DNA of 12,700 nucleotides from Candidatus Peregrinibacteria bacterium (GCA_030618315.1 JAUXDO010000029.1:1-12700), one strand, 5' to 3'. Positions 1 to 7,407 are shown, counted from the first letter of the stretch. Translations and numbers: made by a program. Notes: a model not told the origin generated them from the sequence alone.

Positions 1-620
1 TGATTGCTGATAAGCGTAAAGAGCTCCTGGAGAATAGGGTGCTGGCAAGAAATAACGGGGCTCCCAAAGTCCAGAAAGGTCTTCCTAAAAGCCCTCCTAA
101 AAAGAAGTTTGTCAGAGGCAGAAAAAAGGCGTATAAGGCTCCAGCACAACCAAGAGAATTTGAAAAAACAGAAGGGGAGTCTGAAACTCTTACTTATAAT
201 GGCATTGAGCTGACATTGATAAAAAGTTTTGCTAAAAAAGAAGTGCCTGTTCGTGATGAAAAAGGACATGTCATGTATGAAAAAGATGAAGATGGAAAAT
301 TAATTCTAGACGAGAAGCGTGAAAAAATTAAGGTTACAGAAAGAAAAGAAATAATTCAGGTTGTAGATATTCAGGGAGGACGACTTAAGGGGGTCAGTAT
401 TGGAAATGTTTACCAGATAGAAACTTTGCCGAAAGCGTTAAGATTTGCGATGTTTCCGGAGCAGGAATCTGCTTATCTGGCTGAACTCAGGAAAAAAGAA
501 GAGGGGAAAAAGGCATACAGAGATGAACAAAGTAAATTGCATAAAGGCAATGAGCAAAGTAAAAATAATAAGGATAAAGAGAAAAAACAGGGTGGAAAAA
601 GGGGTAAAAGGGCTGCTTAA
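1..620 (+). CDS. C-terminal part of an unknown lysine/glutamate-rich protein (5' end outside window)
   Basis: The reading frame is open from position 3 to the TAA at 618-620, giving 205 visible residues. A GTG lies at 39-41, but the frame continues upstream of it without a stop, so the true start is probably before the window. The middle is an ordinary globular-looking stretch with alternating hydrophobic and charged residues (near QVVDIQGGRLKGVSIGNVYQ). The last ~50 residues are a very hydrophilic K/E/Q/N-rich tail ending GKRGKRAA, probably disordered and possibly nucleic-acid binding. I recognise no family, catalytic motif, signal peptide or membrane segment. It converges with the leftward membrane-protein gene, and the hairpin array between the two begins at its stop codon. 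Confidence 0.7.
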   Translation, partial: IADKRKELLENRVLARNNGAPKVQKGLPKSPPKKKFVRGRKKAYKAPAQPREFEKTEGESETLTYNGIELTLIKSFAKKEVPVRDEKGHVMYEKDEDGKLILDEKREKIKVTERKEIIQVVDIQGGRLKGVSIGNVYQIETLPKALRFAMFPEQESAYLAELRKKEEGKKAYRDEQSKLHKGNEQSKNNKDKEKKQGGKRGKRAA

Positions 621-705
621 TTAATTAAAGCGGTTAGCAGGTAGCGGTCAGCGGTTAGTAAAAGCTAATCGCTAGTTGCTAGTCGCTAACCGCTTTTAAT
701 TAATT
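619..705. repeat. Heptad inverted-repeat array (AGC-type cores) between convergent genes
   Basis: The left arm (628-659) has 4-nt cores AAGC, TAGC, TAGC, CAGC, TAGT separated by 3-nt spacers GGT, AGG, GGT, GGT. The right arm (664-695) has GCTA four times then GCTT, with spacers ATC, GTT, GTC, ACC. Both arms are 32 nt. They pair in register, with G-U wobble in places, around an AAAA loop at 660-663. AT-rich outer arms (619-627 and 696-705) extend the stem with a one-base bulge. It starts at the stop of the upstream gene and overlaps the last codons of the convergent gene, so it probably acts as a bidirectional terminator or 3'-end stabiliser (inference). Its regular 7-nt period is not needed for a simple terminator. 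Confidence 0.85.
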
Positions 706-1776
706 CTGTCTAATTATAAGAGGTAAAGTCATATTTTGAATCTCTACAACTTTTACACCTGCGATTAATGGATCGCGATTAGCTTTGATGGCTGTAATAA
801 GATTTTGAAGCTTAGGCTGAAAGAATTTGTAATAACCCTGAAGGCTTTCGTAAGCTCCGATTTTTGCTTTTATTTCTGACTGACTTTGCTGAAGACCGAT
901 GAATTTGCCAAGTTCATCTTCTGCGTTATCGCCATGAAACATATCCAAATTACTAAAGAATGCGTCTTCACTTAAGGTAATTTGTGTTTCTTTGCTGATT
1001 GAATTTCCTCTTAAAAAATCAATTTTGTACTGTAAATCTACAATTCGTTCATTGCATTTTTCAAGTAATACAGTAAGCAAATTAATGTAATTACTCAAAG
1101 TATCCGCTCTGCTTGCTGACTGATTTAGGAACTGAAATAAGTCGACAGATAGAGCATTGTTGATCTGAGTCAAGACTTGAGTATCGGTTTGCAGGGTAGA
1201 ATTTATATCGATAGTCTTTTCACCAAGATAGTAAGTAGTAAGTATACTTTTTTGAAATGACTTAGCTGTTGCCTGATCCATTTTGGTTAAATGCTGGCCC
1301 GTGCTAAGTGTATTGGTTACCCAGATACTATTCCCTAGTGCATTTAAAACATGTACACCGGTTTCTTCACTTTCAGTTTTAACATCCATACCAGGAGGTC
1401 CTTTGATTATCGGTTGGTCACCGACTAATTGAGTTGTATTTAGTCCGATAAACTGTCCGTCAGTTGGAATTTGTGCGAGATATTTATCATAACTATCAGC
1501 AATCTGCTCATCCAGTTTATAATTACCCAGTACTCCGGTTTGATAACCGTGAACCTGAGTATTTATATCTTTTCCGCCTGGAACGAAGAAATTTGTAATG
1601 TCTCCCCAGCTTAAGAAAATTATAATTGTTGCTAGAGTTACAAGAAAAGTCGTAAAGAAAACACTCCAAACTTTTTCACGGTATACCGGGCGCTTTAATA
1701 GCTCCTTTAAGCTTTTATGCGCTTCGTGATGTTTGTGCGCACTTTCCCGGATATTGTGTATTGGGTGTTTTGTCAT
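700..1776 (-). CDS. Unknown single-pass membrane protein, 358 aa
   Basis: The start ATG is at 1774-1776 and the stop TAA at 700-702. The N-terminus is histidine-rich (six His in the first 20 residues) and basic. One strong transmembrane helix follows at about residues 37-56. The positive residues before it suggest a cytoplasmic N-terminus and a large outside domain of about 300 residues. Residues 165-260 and 290-335 are helical, with heptad-like hydrophobic spacing, and may form coiled coils. There is no lipobox, cleavage site or catalytic motif I recognise. It lies downstream of the 992-aa orphan on the same strand but has its own promoter at 1897-1925. The leader of about 110 nt contains a repeat hairpin. 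No Shine-Dalgarno site precedes the start. It could be an envelope or secretion-related structural protein; this is not determined. Confidence 0.75.
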   Translation of the reverse strand: MTKHPIHNIRESAHKHHEAHKSLKELLKRPVYREKVWSVFFTTFLVTLATIIIFLSWGDITNFFVPGGKDINTQVHGYQTGVLGNYKLDEQIADSYDKYLAQIPTDGQFIGLNTTQLVGDQPIIKGPPGMDVKTESEETGVHVLNALGNSIWVTNTLSTGQHLTKMDQATAKSFQKSILTTYYLGEKTIDINSTLQTDTQVLTQINNALSVDLFQFLNQSASRADTLSNYINLLTVLLEKCNERIVDLQYKIDFLRGNSISKETQITLSEDAFFSNLDMFHGDNAEDELGKFIGLQQSQSEIKAKIGAYESLQGYYKFFQPKLQNLITAIKANRDPLIAGVKVVEIQNMTLPLIIRQN

Positions 1777-1783
1777 TTATTTT

Positions 1784-1885
1784 ATTACAAGATTAGTTAT
1801 TACAAGATTAGTTATTATTAGTAACGAAATGCTATATAGATAATTTTGTAATCTTGTAATAGCGAAGCGTTTGTAATCTTGTAAT
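1784..1885. repeat. ATTA/TAAT inverted-repeat array in leader of the 358-aa membrane protein gene
   Basis: A 15-nt unit containing ACAAGATTAG is perfectly duplicated in tandem at 1784-1798 and 1799-1813. The reverse complement of its first 12 nt occurs twice, at 1849-1860 and 1874-1885. The core ATTA recurs with alternating 4-nt and 3-nt spacers. The array lies between the promoter at 1897-1925 and the ATG at 1776, so it should be in the 5' leader RNA of the leftward gene. It may instead serve the 3' end of the preceding 992-aa gene. The two copies per arm allow alternative pairings. Confidence 0.8.
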
Positions 1886-1896
1886 GATTTCTATTA

Positions 1897-1925
1897 ATTA
1901 TAGCATTTATATAGCTATTTATCAA
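1897..1925 (-). promoter_or_regulatory. Sigma70-type promoter for the 358-aa membrane protein
   Basis: Read on the minus strand: TTGATA (-35, 1920-1925), a 17-nt spacer, then TGC + TATAAT (extended -10, hexamer at 1897-1902). The predicted start near 1890 gives a leader of about 110 nt that includes the repeat hairpin. Confidence 0.75.
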
Positions 1926-1933
1926 TTAATAAG

Positions 1934-4912
1934 CTACTTTTTCTTCTTTCTTCTGTACTGAATGGCTTTAATAATATTGCTTGGAAAAAGTGTCAAACCC
2001 GGCATAACTTCCATATTTCCGGTTTCAGGATTGACAGACATTATTGGTTCGAAATCAAACATTCTGGCCCATTTTACCCTTCTTTGTTTTTTTGGTACTC
2101 TCGGCTTTCTTGGGAATGAGGGATTAATGGTTGGAAATAAAATAATATCTTTATCAAGTTCTCCACCACTGCCATCAGTATATTCTGCTGAAAAGTCAGT
2201 AATTTCTAATTCTTCCCGAGTCTTTCTATTTCTGCTGTAAGGAAGAATATCTGTATTTTTTCGTACATCAATACCCAATTCTGCAAGTAAAGGACCAGTT
2301 CGGAATTCAATCTTTCTTTGAATACTATGAATCAGACTTTCAGATACGGCTTCAGCATCTTCTTTTAGCCATGTTCTCATAATTTCTTCATTAAATTCTG
2401 CAGTGGTTATAAAGCCGATTTTTACCAAAAAAACAGCAAGATCTTTATAATTGTTGATATTATCGGGGTCATTTTCAACTGCTTCAAGATAGCTTTCCAA
2501 AGCGACCATATTGATTGCTAGCTCAGCTTCATAATCAATTGATTTTTCACCCTCTTTTTTTTCTGGAAGTTCGTTTTCATATTCAATTTTTTTTGCTGAT
2601 TTCTCTGCAAGCATTAACAGAGTTTTTGTGTTTTGTGTTAATGATTGGATATTTACCGCGGTTTCACGTGTTTTTTCTGTACCCTCACCACTAAGTAAGA
2701 ATTTATTGATTTGAAAATGCAGAGATTCAATCGCTGTATCTAACCCCTCTTCAATTTTTTTTATTGGTGTTTCGAGCCATTTTATTGATTCAAACTTTTT
2801 ACCCACCCTTTCATCTTTCCGTTTTTCATCTTTGATTTCCTCTTTAGTCATGTCCTTTTTTCTTTTAAGTTTTTTTTGCAATTTTCCATATGTGGTCAAT
2901 GCTTTTCCTATAGTAGAAACAGACTCCTGGATTTCTTTATTTGTATTTAGTTTTGCAAAATCACTAAGAATTTTAGAGAGGTTTATTGTTTCAAGCCCCA
3001 ATGATTCTCTTTCTGCAGTATGTTTTCTTGCATGGGCTTTGTCTTTTAACTCAATCATAATTTTTTTATCCTGATTGAAGTTTGCTCTGTATAAGTCCCA
3101 TATAGTGCTTTTTCTTTTTGGATAAATATCCCCTAAAATATCAGCTCTTGCTTTATAGTAATCAGCAAGCTCCTTTCTTTTATCTGTTTCTAAATTAGCA
3201 CTTTGATTGATATAATCCTGAAATATTGGCACTACCACCGTTTTCCCCTTACTTTCTGACTGATGGGGTTCCACTAAAATGGTTCTGGCTCCTAAAGTTG
3301 TATACAGTTTATTATGTACATTATTAACCGGGTTAATCGCTGAATAAAAAACAGATCCTTGTGCCCAGCTGTAATCCAGATTTTTATCAATAAGTTTTGA
3401 TTGATACCTATTAGCTTCTTTAGCTATTTTTAATCCTTTAGTAAAATGTGGGATTGTCCTTCCAATTATTTTGTATTTTTCAATTTTGCTTTCTGCTGAT
3501 TTAATTTTGTTCATCTCTGCAGAGCCTTTGTCTATAGTCTTCATCGCAATCATTGTGTAGCATCTTATCAATAAATAATCTACTATCGGATTTTCATATT
3601 TTTTTATTCTCTTTAAGATACCTATGGCCTTCCCAGGTTTTTCTTCTTCCATCAGGGTAGTAATTTTTTTTACTTCTTTTCCGAATGCTTCATCGTTATA
3701 ACCAGGAATTTTATGAATTTTTTCACCGGGTTTCGGTGGACCTTCAAGTGTTTTGGCAGTCTCAGCTTTTTTGTAGTTTATCTGATAAAAGCATTTTGCA
3801 GATAAGGTGATTGCATCTGAATGCATTGGAAGAAAGCTTAAAACTTCATCGAATTTTTTTAGTGCCAAATTATATTTCTTTTTTTCATATAATTCCTCTC
3901 CTTCGTAAATAATCCACTCTATCGCTTTTTTCTTCAGTAGCATCGCATCGTTTAATACCGGAGTTATAATTCCTGTTACGTATTTTGACCATCCGGTTAA
4001 TTCGCTGACTTTTCCCTGCTCTCTGAATTCAATTTCCCCAACTGTTTTTAAGATTTTTAATGCTTCACTGTATTTTTCATCATCGATAAGGCTTTCCGCA
4101 TTCTTAATAGATTTTTCTATTTCTTTTTGAAGTTTGCCATATTCGCATTTTCCCAGAATTTTGTCGATTTCTTCCGATGTTTGATTATCTTCCCTAAGAA
4201 TGTCTTTACCCCTTTTTAGAGTGATTTTTATTAAAAAGTCACTTTTGTGGCTTGAATAACTATTTGCAAGTGTTTTAATGGCATCTTTAAATACAACAAT
4301 GTTTTTGAATGGAATATTTTTTGATGTTGCGAGTAATTTAAAAATTACCTCTTTTGCTAATGGGGATTTTGCATCTTCATGAACAAGTTCTTCACAAAGT
4401 CTGAAAAATAATTTTCCTGGTAAATTCTGAGGTTTGATTACTCTAATTAATTCTTTTAGCTTTTGGTTTAATTCATCTGTAGTTTTTGGTTCCTGATTAT
4501 GTTTTTCATACATTCTTACAGCTTGAATAAATTTATATGGACTCTTTTTGAAGGACTTGGAGATGATGTTTAGCGATGTATAGAATAAATTATCAATTCT
4601 TTTGTAAAAGCTCTGTTTTTCAAGCTTATTCATTGTTGATTCCTTGAATTTGTCTTTTATGTGATTTTTTGGAATAAATACTTTTTCAGATTTAAGCTCA
4701 TCTTTAATCAGTGTGATGTGCTTCATAATCAGAATCGCATCTGCTCTGGATTTGCTTTTGTAAAGAGTCTCTGTAGCTGTTTTAATGTATTCATTAATAT
4801 CATCAACATCAAATGACTTATTTACTTTCTCAAACAGAGATTTAATTGAATCTGGATTATCAGTCTGATTGGGTTTTTTTACTACCTTTGCTGTCGGCTT
4901 TTCTGCTCCCAT
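1934..4912 (-). CDS. Large cytoplasmic helical protein with TPR-like repeats, 992 aa, unknown function
   Basis: The ATG is at 4910-4912. A good promoter lies about 20 nt upstream and there is no Shine-Dalgarno site. No signal peptide or membrane segment is visible, so the protein is probably cytoplasmic. It is almost entirely helical and rich in Lys and Glu. TPR-like helix pairs are visible at about residues 275-295 and 336-376 (tyrosine, alanine-leucine and proline spacing typical of TPRs) and at about 803-835 (a block ending ENDPDNINNYKDLAVFLVKIG). A highly charged segment lies at 678-705. The C-terminal 100 residues are Pro/Arg/Lys-rich and end in RRKKKK, which may bind nucleic acid or acidic lipid. 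I recognise no enzyme motif. A scaffold or assembly role is plausible from the TPRs. The next gene downstream on the same strand is the 358-aa membrane protein, which might be a partner (inference from position only). Confidence 0.75.
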   Translation of the reverse strand: MGAEKPTAKVVKKPNQTDNPDSIKSLFEKVNKSFDVDDINEYIKTATETLYKSKSRADAILIMKHITLIKDELKSEKVFIPKNHIKDKFKESTMNKLEKQSFYKRIDNLFYTSLNIISKSFKKSPYKFIQAVRMYEKHNQEPKTTDELNQKLKELIRVIKPQNLPGKLFFRLCEELVHEDAKSPLAKEVIFKLLATSKNIPFKNIVVFKDAIKTLANSYSSHKSDFLIKITLKRGKDILREDNQTSEEIDKILGKCEYGKLQKEIEKSIKNAESLIDDEKYSEALKILKTVGEIEFREQGKVSELTGWSKYVTGIITPVLNDAMLLKKKAIEWIIYEGEELYEKKKYNLALKKFDEVLSFLPMHSDAITLSAKCFYQINYKKAETAKTLEGPPKPGEKIHKIPGYNDEAFGKEVKKITTLMEEEKPGKAIGILKRIKKYENPIVDYLLIRCYTMIAMKTIDKGSAEMNKIKSAESKIEKYKIIGRTIPHFTKGLKIAKEANRYQSKLIDKNLDYSWAQGSVFYSAINPVNNVHNKLYTTLGARTILVEPHQSESKGKTVVVPIFQDYINQSANLETDKRKELADYYKARADILGDIYPKRKSTIWDLYRANFNQDKKIMIELKDKAHARKHTAERESLGLETINLSKILSDFAKLNTNKEIQESVSTIGKALTTYGKLQKKLKRKKDMTKEEIKDEKRKDERVGKKFESIKWLETPIKKIEEGLDTAIESLHFQINKFLLSGEGTEKTRETAVNIQSLTQNTKTLLMLAEKSAKKIEYENELPEKKEGEKSIDYEAELAINMVALESYLEAVENDPDNINNYKDLAVFLVKIGFITTAEFNEEIMRTWLKEDAEAVSESLIHSIQRKIEFRTGPLLAELGIDVRKNTDILPYSRNRKTREELEITDFSAEYTDGSGGELDKDIILFPTINPSFPRKPRVPKKQRRVKWARMFDFEPIMSVNPETGNMEVMPGLTLFPSNIIKAIQYRRKKKK

Positions 4913-4937
4913 GCAAATACTATTATATTATCCCCTT

Positions 4938-4966
4938 ATTATAGCATAGAAATGGCTTAAATACAA
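4938..4966 (-). promoter_or_regulatory. Sigma70-type promoter for the 992-aa protein
   Basis: Minus strand: TTGTAT at 4961-4966, 17-nt spacer, extended -10 TGC + TATAAT (hexamer 4938-4943). The predicted start near 4931 leaves a leader of about 20 nt before the ATG at 4912. The -35 box overlaps the left edge of the adjacent repeat array. Confidence 0.8.
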
Positions 4967-5040
4967 GGAATAAGGACTAAGAAATATGAAATAAATATAT
5001 GAAGGTATTACGGTTTAGTCCTTATTCCTTACTCCTTATT
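4965..5040. repeat. Heptad inverted-repeat array (AAGG/CCTT cores) between divergent genes
   Basis: The left arm has AAGG at 4965 and 4972 with spacers AAT and ACT, decaying into AAGA and ATGA units with the same 7-nt period. The right arm has CCTT at 5020, 5027 and 5034 with spacers ATT, ACT, ATT. The segments 4965-4980 and 5015-5030 are perfect 16-bp inverted repeats around a 34-nt loop. The array sits between two divergent promoters, so it is not a terminator for either flanking gene. It would be transcribed in neither predicted mRNA. Confidence 0.8.
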
Positions 5041-5058
5041 TCTAACAAAAAAACAAGT

Positions 5059-5087
5059 TTTTACCAATTGATTGCATATGCTAGAAT
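5059..5087 (+). promoter_or_regulatory. Promoter for the GT4 glycosyltransferase
   Basis: Extended -10 TGC + TAGAAT (hexamer 5082-5087), with TTTTAC at 5059-5064 at 17-nt spacing. The leader would be about 20 nt and contains no Shine-Dalgarno sequence. Confidence 0.65.
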
Positions 5088-5113
5088 AATTTTGTAATTT
5101 AGTTTTAAGTAAT

Positions 5114-6226
5114 ATGAAAATTGGTATAGATGCCCGTATGTACGGTGTCAGCTTTACAGGGATTGGGCGCTACACATCTGAATTGATTGAGAATTTGGCT
5201 AGTCTGGATAATGAAAATGAATATGTTGTATTTATGCGAAAAGATGCATTTGAATCATTTATGCCACCAAATAATAGGTTTAAAAAGGTGATGGCTGATT
5301 TTCCTCATTATTCTTTTGGTGAGCAGATTGGTTTTTTAAAGGTTATAAATGAGGAAAAGCTCGATTTGATGCATTTTACACACTTTAATGCGCCTATTTT
5401 TTATAATAGACCTTATGTTGTTACCATTCACGATTTAACTCTTTCATTTTTTCCGGGCAAAAAGATGACAAATTTCTTTCATAGAATTGCCTATCACATA
5501 GTGATTAAAAATGTAACTAAGAAGGCGAAGCAGATTATTGCAGTTTCTGAAAATACTAAAAAAGATCTTATTAAGGCTTTGAAGATCGATCCAGAGAAAA
5601 TATCTGTGATTTATAATGGTGTTAATCCAAAATTCGGCGATGTCGATCCAACCCCAAGACCTGATTTGATGAAGAAGCTTGGCTTGCAGAAGCCATATTT
5701 TCTGTATACAGGTGTATGGAGAGACCATAAAAATATTGTCGGACTTATCAAAGCTTTTGATTCTTTCAATAAAGAAGTGGGCAGTCAGTATAATCTTGTA
5801 ATTACCGGTCCGCATAATCCCACATATAACGAAATACCAAACACTATCAGAGATCTTAAAATTGAAGATGATGTGCATTTGGTAGGGCTTGTTTCAGAGG
5901 CTGATCTTTTTGGATTATATAAGAATGCACTATCATATATTTTCCCATCTTTCTATGAAGGATTTGGCTTACCGCCTCTTGAAGCTATGCAATGCGGAAC
6001 ACCGGTTGCGGCGTCTAACGTTTCAGCGACTCCTGAGGTTTGCGGAGAGGGGAATGCGCTGTTCTTCGACCCATACAATGCTGAAGATATGAAAAATGCT
6101 ATGAAAATAATGGCAACAGATCCATCAGTTCGTCAGCGCTTGGTTGATAGAGGGCATGAGAGGGTTAAATTCTTTAGTTGGGATAAAATGACGAGGGAGG
6201 TTCTTCAAATATATAAATCGATTTAA
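5114..6226 (+). CDS. Glycosyltransferase family 4 (GT-B fold), 370 aa
   Basis: Probably transfers a sugar from a nucleotide-sugar donor during cell-surface polysaccharide or glycolipid synthesis; donor and acceptor cannot be told from sequence. The N-terminal domain starts MKIGIDARMYG with the glycine-rich GIGRYTSEL loop at residues 16-24 and VVTIHDL at 102-108. The C-terminal donor-binding domain has the basic pair in WRDHKN (R203, K206) and the retaining GT4 E-x7-E motif in EGFGLPPLE (E282, E290), followed by CGTPV at 294-298. The length and both domains are complete, resembling mannosyltransferase-like GT4 enzymes. There is no signal peptide, so it should act at the cytoplasmic face of the membrane. 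The start has no Shine-Dalgarno site. The TAA stop at 6224-6226 forms the first spacer of the downstream heptad array. Confidence 0.93.
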   Translation: MKIGIDARMYGVSFTGIGRYTSELIENLASLDNENEYVVFMRKDAFESFMPPNNRFKKVMADFPHYSFGEQIGFLKVINEEKLDLMHFTHFNAPIFYNRPYVVTIHDLTLSFFPGKKMTNFFHRIAYHIVIKNVTKKAKQIIAVSENTKKDLIKALKIDPEKISVIYNGVNPKFGDVDPTPRPDLMKKLGLQKPYFLYTGVWRDHKNIVGLIKAFDSFNKEVGSQYNLVITGPHNPTYNEIPNTIRDLKIEDDVHLVGLVSEADLFGLYKNALSYIFPSFYEGFGLPPLEAMQCGTPVAASNVSATPEVCGEGNALFFDPYNAEDMKNAMKIMATDPSVRQRLVDRGHERVKFFSWDKMTREVLQIYKSI

Positions 6227-6330
6227 GATTCCAGATTAGCGATTAGCGATTTTCGATTTTGTAATCAATAATCAGAAATAAAAAATAAAATCACTAATCT
6301 TAAATCGCTAATCTGGAATCTTAAATCAGT
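6220..6330. repeat. Heptad inverted-repeat array (GATT x6 / AATC x6)
   Basis: The left arm (6220-6261) is six exact GATT cores at 7-nt spacing, with spacers TAA, CCA, AGC, AGC, TTC, TTG. The right arm (6289-6330) is six exact AATC cores with spacers ACT, TTA, GCT, TGG, TTA, AGT. Every GATT faces an AATC in register. The outer three spacers are also complementary, giving a perfect 25-bp inverted repeat (6220-6244 with 6303-6327), while the inner spacers do not match. The first spacer TAA is the stop codon of the glycosyltransferase gene. The array fills the gap before the DUF721 gene and ends 7 nt before its ATG. Confidence 0.9.
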
Positions 6331-6337
6331 AGTAATA

Positions 6338-6667
6338 ATGGAAAAAATAGCAGGAATCATCGGGAGAAGACTTAATCAGCACAAACTCGGCGAATCCGCC
6401 AGAGCTTCGGAGGTGATTTATAAAGCGAATGAATACCTATCCAAGACTCTTAAGTGTGAAGCTGAAGATGTTAGAGCAACTACACTCAAGGACGGTGTTT
6501 TGTGGATAAAAGTCGGTAGTGCTGTGTGGGGGCAGGAGGCTTGGGGGGTAACTGCTCCACTCCTAAAAAAACTACACGGGGAGTATGGCAATAGCATTGT
6601 TAAAAAGATTCGAACCAGGACGCAACGAGATGACCCACCACGGCAGGCAGGCGAGATGACGAGGTGA
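6338..6667 (+). CDS. Short DUF721 (DciA-like) protein, 109 aa
   Basis: The core matches the DUF721 pattern. A basic N-terminal helix is followed by LWIKVGSAVWGQEAWGVTAPLLKKL (about residues 55-79), then a GxxVVxxI-like segment (GNSIVKKIRTRT, 84-95). DUF721 is the domain of DciA, which loads or assists the replicative helicase DnaB in bacteria lacking DnaC or DnaI; assigning that role here is inference. The domain ends near residue 96. The last ~13 residues (from RDDPPRQAG) come from a GC-rich repeat and the adjoining 8-nt tandem array, and it stops at TGA, so this tail may be a recent replacement of the original end. The ATG has no Shine-Dalgarno site and lies just after the GATT/AATC array. 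It may be cotranscribed with the glycosyltransferase. Confidence 0.65.
   Translation: MEKIAGIIGRRLNQHKLGESARASEVIYKANEYLSKTLKCEAEDVRATTLKDGVLWIKVGSAVWGQEAWGVTAPLLKKLHGEYGNSIVKKIRTRTQRDDPPRQAGEMTR
6633..6651. repeat. GC-rich small repeat in the 3' end of the DUF721 gene
   Basis: A local GC-rich block contains CCACCACGGC followed by tandem AGGC units, standing out from AT-rich surroundings. The shared word CCACGGC also occurs in two GC-rich palindromes within rpsP (8127-8140 and 8250-8263), suggesting related small dispersed repeats. Confidence 0.45.
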
Positions 6668-6675
6668 CGAAATGA
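6652..6675. repeat. Left arm of an 8-nt-period inverted-repeat array
   Basis: Three consecutive 8-mers CGAGATGA, CGAGGTGA and CGAAATGA. They are complementary to units of the array at 7680-7726: 6652-6662 matches 7716-7726 perfectly over 11 bp, and 6667-6675 matches 7680-7688 over 9 bp. The two arms are now separated by the 989-bp unit. Confidence 0.7.
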
Positions 6676-6762
6676 TTTGTCTAATAATTTCGTATAGAAA
6701 CTAGTTAGATGAAATGGCCTTACTAATAGTGGAGATTTTGGCACTTTTTTAGGCATGTAAAA

Positions 6763-6808
6763 GAACCCCTGATATAGGTAGGATGACAGAATTGTCATAT
6801 CAGGGGTT
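6763..6808 (-). terminator. Intrinsic terminator of the lipoprotein gene
   Basis: A 12-bp perfect stem (6764-6775 with 6797-6808) contains CCCCTGATAT. Inside it is a second small palindrome, ATGACA/TGTCAT at 6783-6798. On the minus strand the stem is followed by a T-rich stretch. It lies about 30 bp after the TAG stop. A separate 6-bp hairpin with a GAAT loop (6815-6830) sits between the stop and this terminator. Confidence 0.75.
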
Positions 6809-6837
6809 TTACCGGAGCACGAATGTGCTCGATTGGA

Positions 6838-7407
6838 CTACTTGCGCACAGCCAGTATTCTGTACTGGCCCGAAATGTGAGGTAATTCAGAAATTGATTC
6901 ACGGCTAAGTTCCCTTTTCTCATAAAAGCTTAGATAGAAAACATTTTCAACACCATCTTCATCCTTCCATACAGTTCCCAGTGCCCATATGGTATAAAAC
7001 TGTTGCAAGTGCGGATACTTTTTCGCAAAAACCAAGAGCTCTTCTAATGTTGCAGGCCTCATTCCCATGGTATCAAGATTAAGCATCAAATCTTGATATG
7101 TTCCCACTCCATCCAGAGAGACTAATTCAACCTGCACCGAATAGTCCTCTTTAACATCTATTTGAATGCCCTCCCTTTTAAACATTTCAACCAATGTTTC
7201 CTCTGTAGAATATCCATTTGCAAGGCCGATATCAGCCAAAAGTTCTTTCAAGGTTACACCCTTGGCAAGGTTGATAGTGTATATATCACTTTCTTGCGCT
7301 ATACACCGATTAAAATATTGTAATCCGTGGTGTTCGGTCTGCACCACTGCCTTTGGTGTGCAACCAAATATCAAAACTCCCAAAAACATCATCACAAATT
7401 TTTTCAT
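6838..7407 (-). CDS. Predicted lipoprotein, 189 aa, cargo of the inverted-repeat unit
   Basis: The N-terminus MKKFVMMFLGVLIFGC is a lipoprotein signal: two lysines, a hydrophobic core and a lipobox-like IFGC, with the lipid-modified cysteine at residue 16. The mature part has a helical segment at about 51-82. A C-terminal module follows at about 113-189 with GMRPATLEELLVFAKKYP, WALGTVW and a terminal RILAVRK. From memory, modules with the pattern G-RPAT-ELL-F, ALG-W and final AVRK recur in Patescibacteria as uncharacterised proteins; this needs a search. The start is fixed by an AGGAG Shine-Dalgarno site 8 nt before the ATG, unlike the neighbouring genes. It should be anchored on the outer face of the membrane. 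The function is unknown. Confidence 0.8.
   Translation of the reverse strand: MKKFVMMFLGVLIFGCTPKAVVQTEHHGLQYFNRCIAQESDIYTINLAKGVTLKELLADIGLANGYSTEETLVEMFKREGIQIDVKEDYSVQVELVSLDGVGTYQDLMLNLDTMGMRPATLEELLVFAKKYPHLQQFYTIWALGTVWKDEDGVENVFYLSFYEKRELSRESISELPHISGQYRILAVRK

Noticed and set aside
5444..5878. 144-codon minus-strand frame inside the glycosyltransferase
   Set aside because: It lies antisense to a complete GT4 gene with conserved motifs and has no ribosome-binding site or recognisable product.
6418..6798. 126-codon minus-strand frame across the DUF721 gene and the mobile unit's left end
   Set aside because: It crosses the unit boundary, the terminator and a repeat arm, and is antisense to a recognisable domain.
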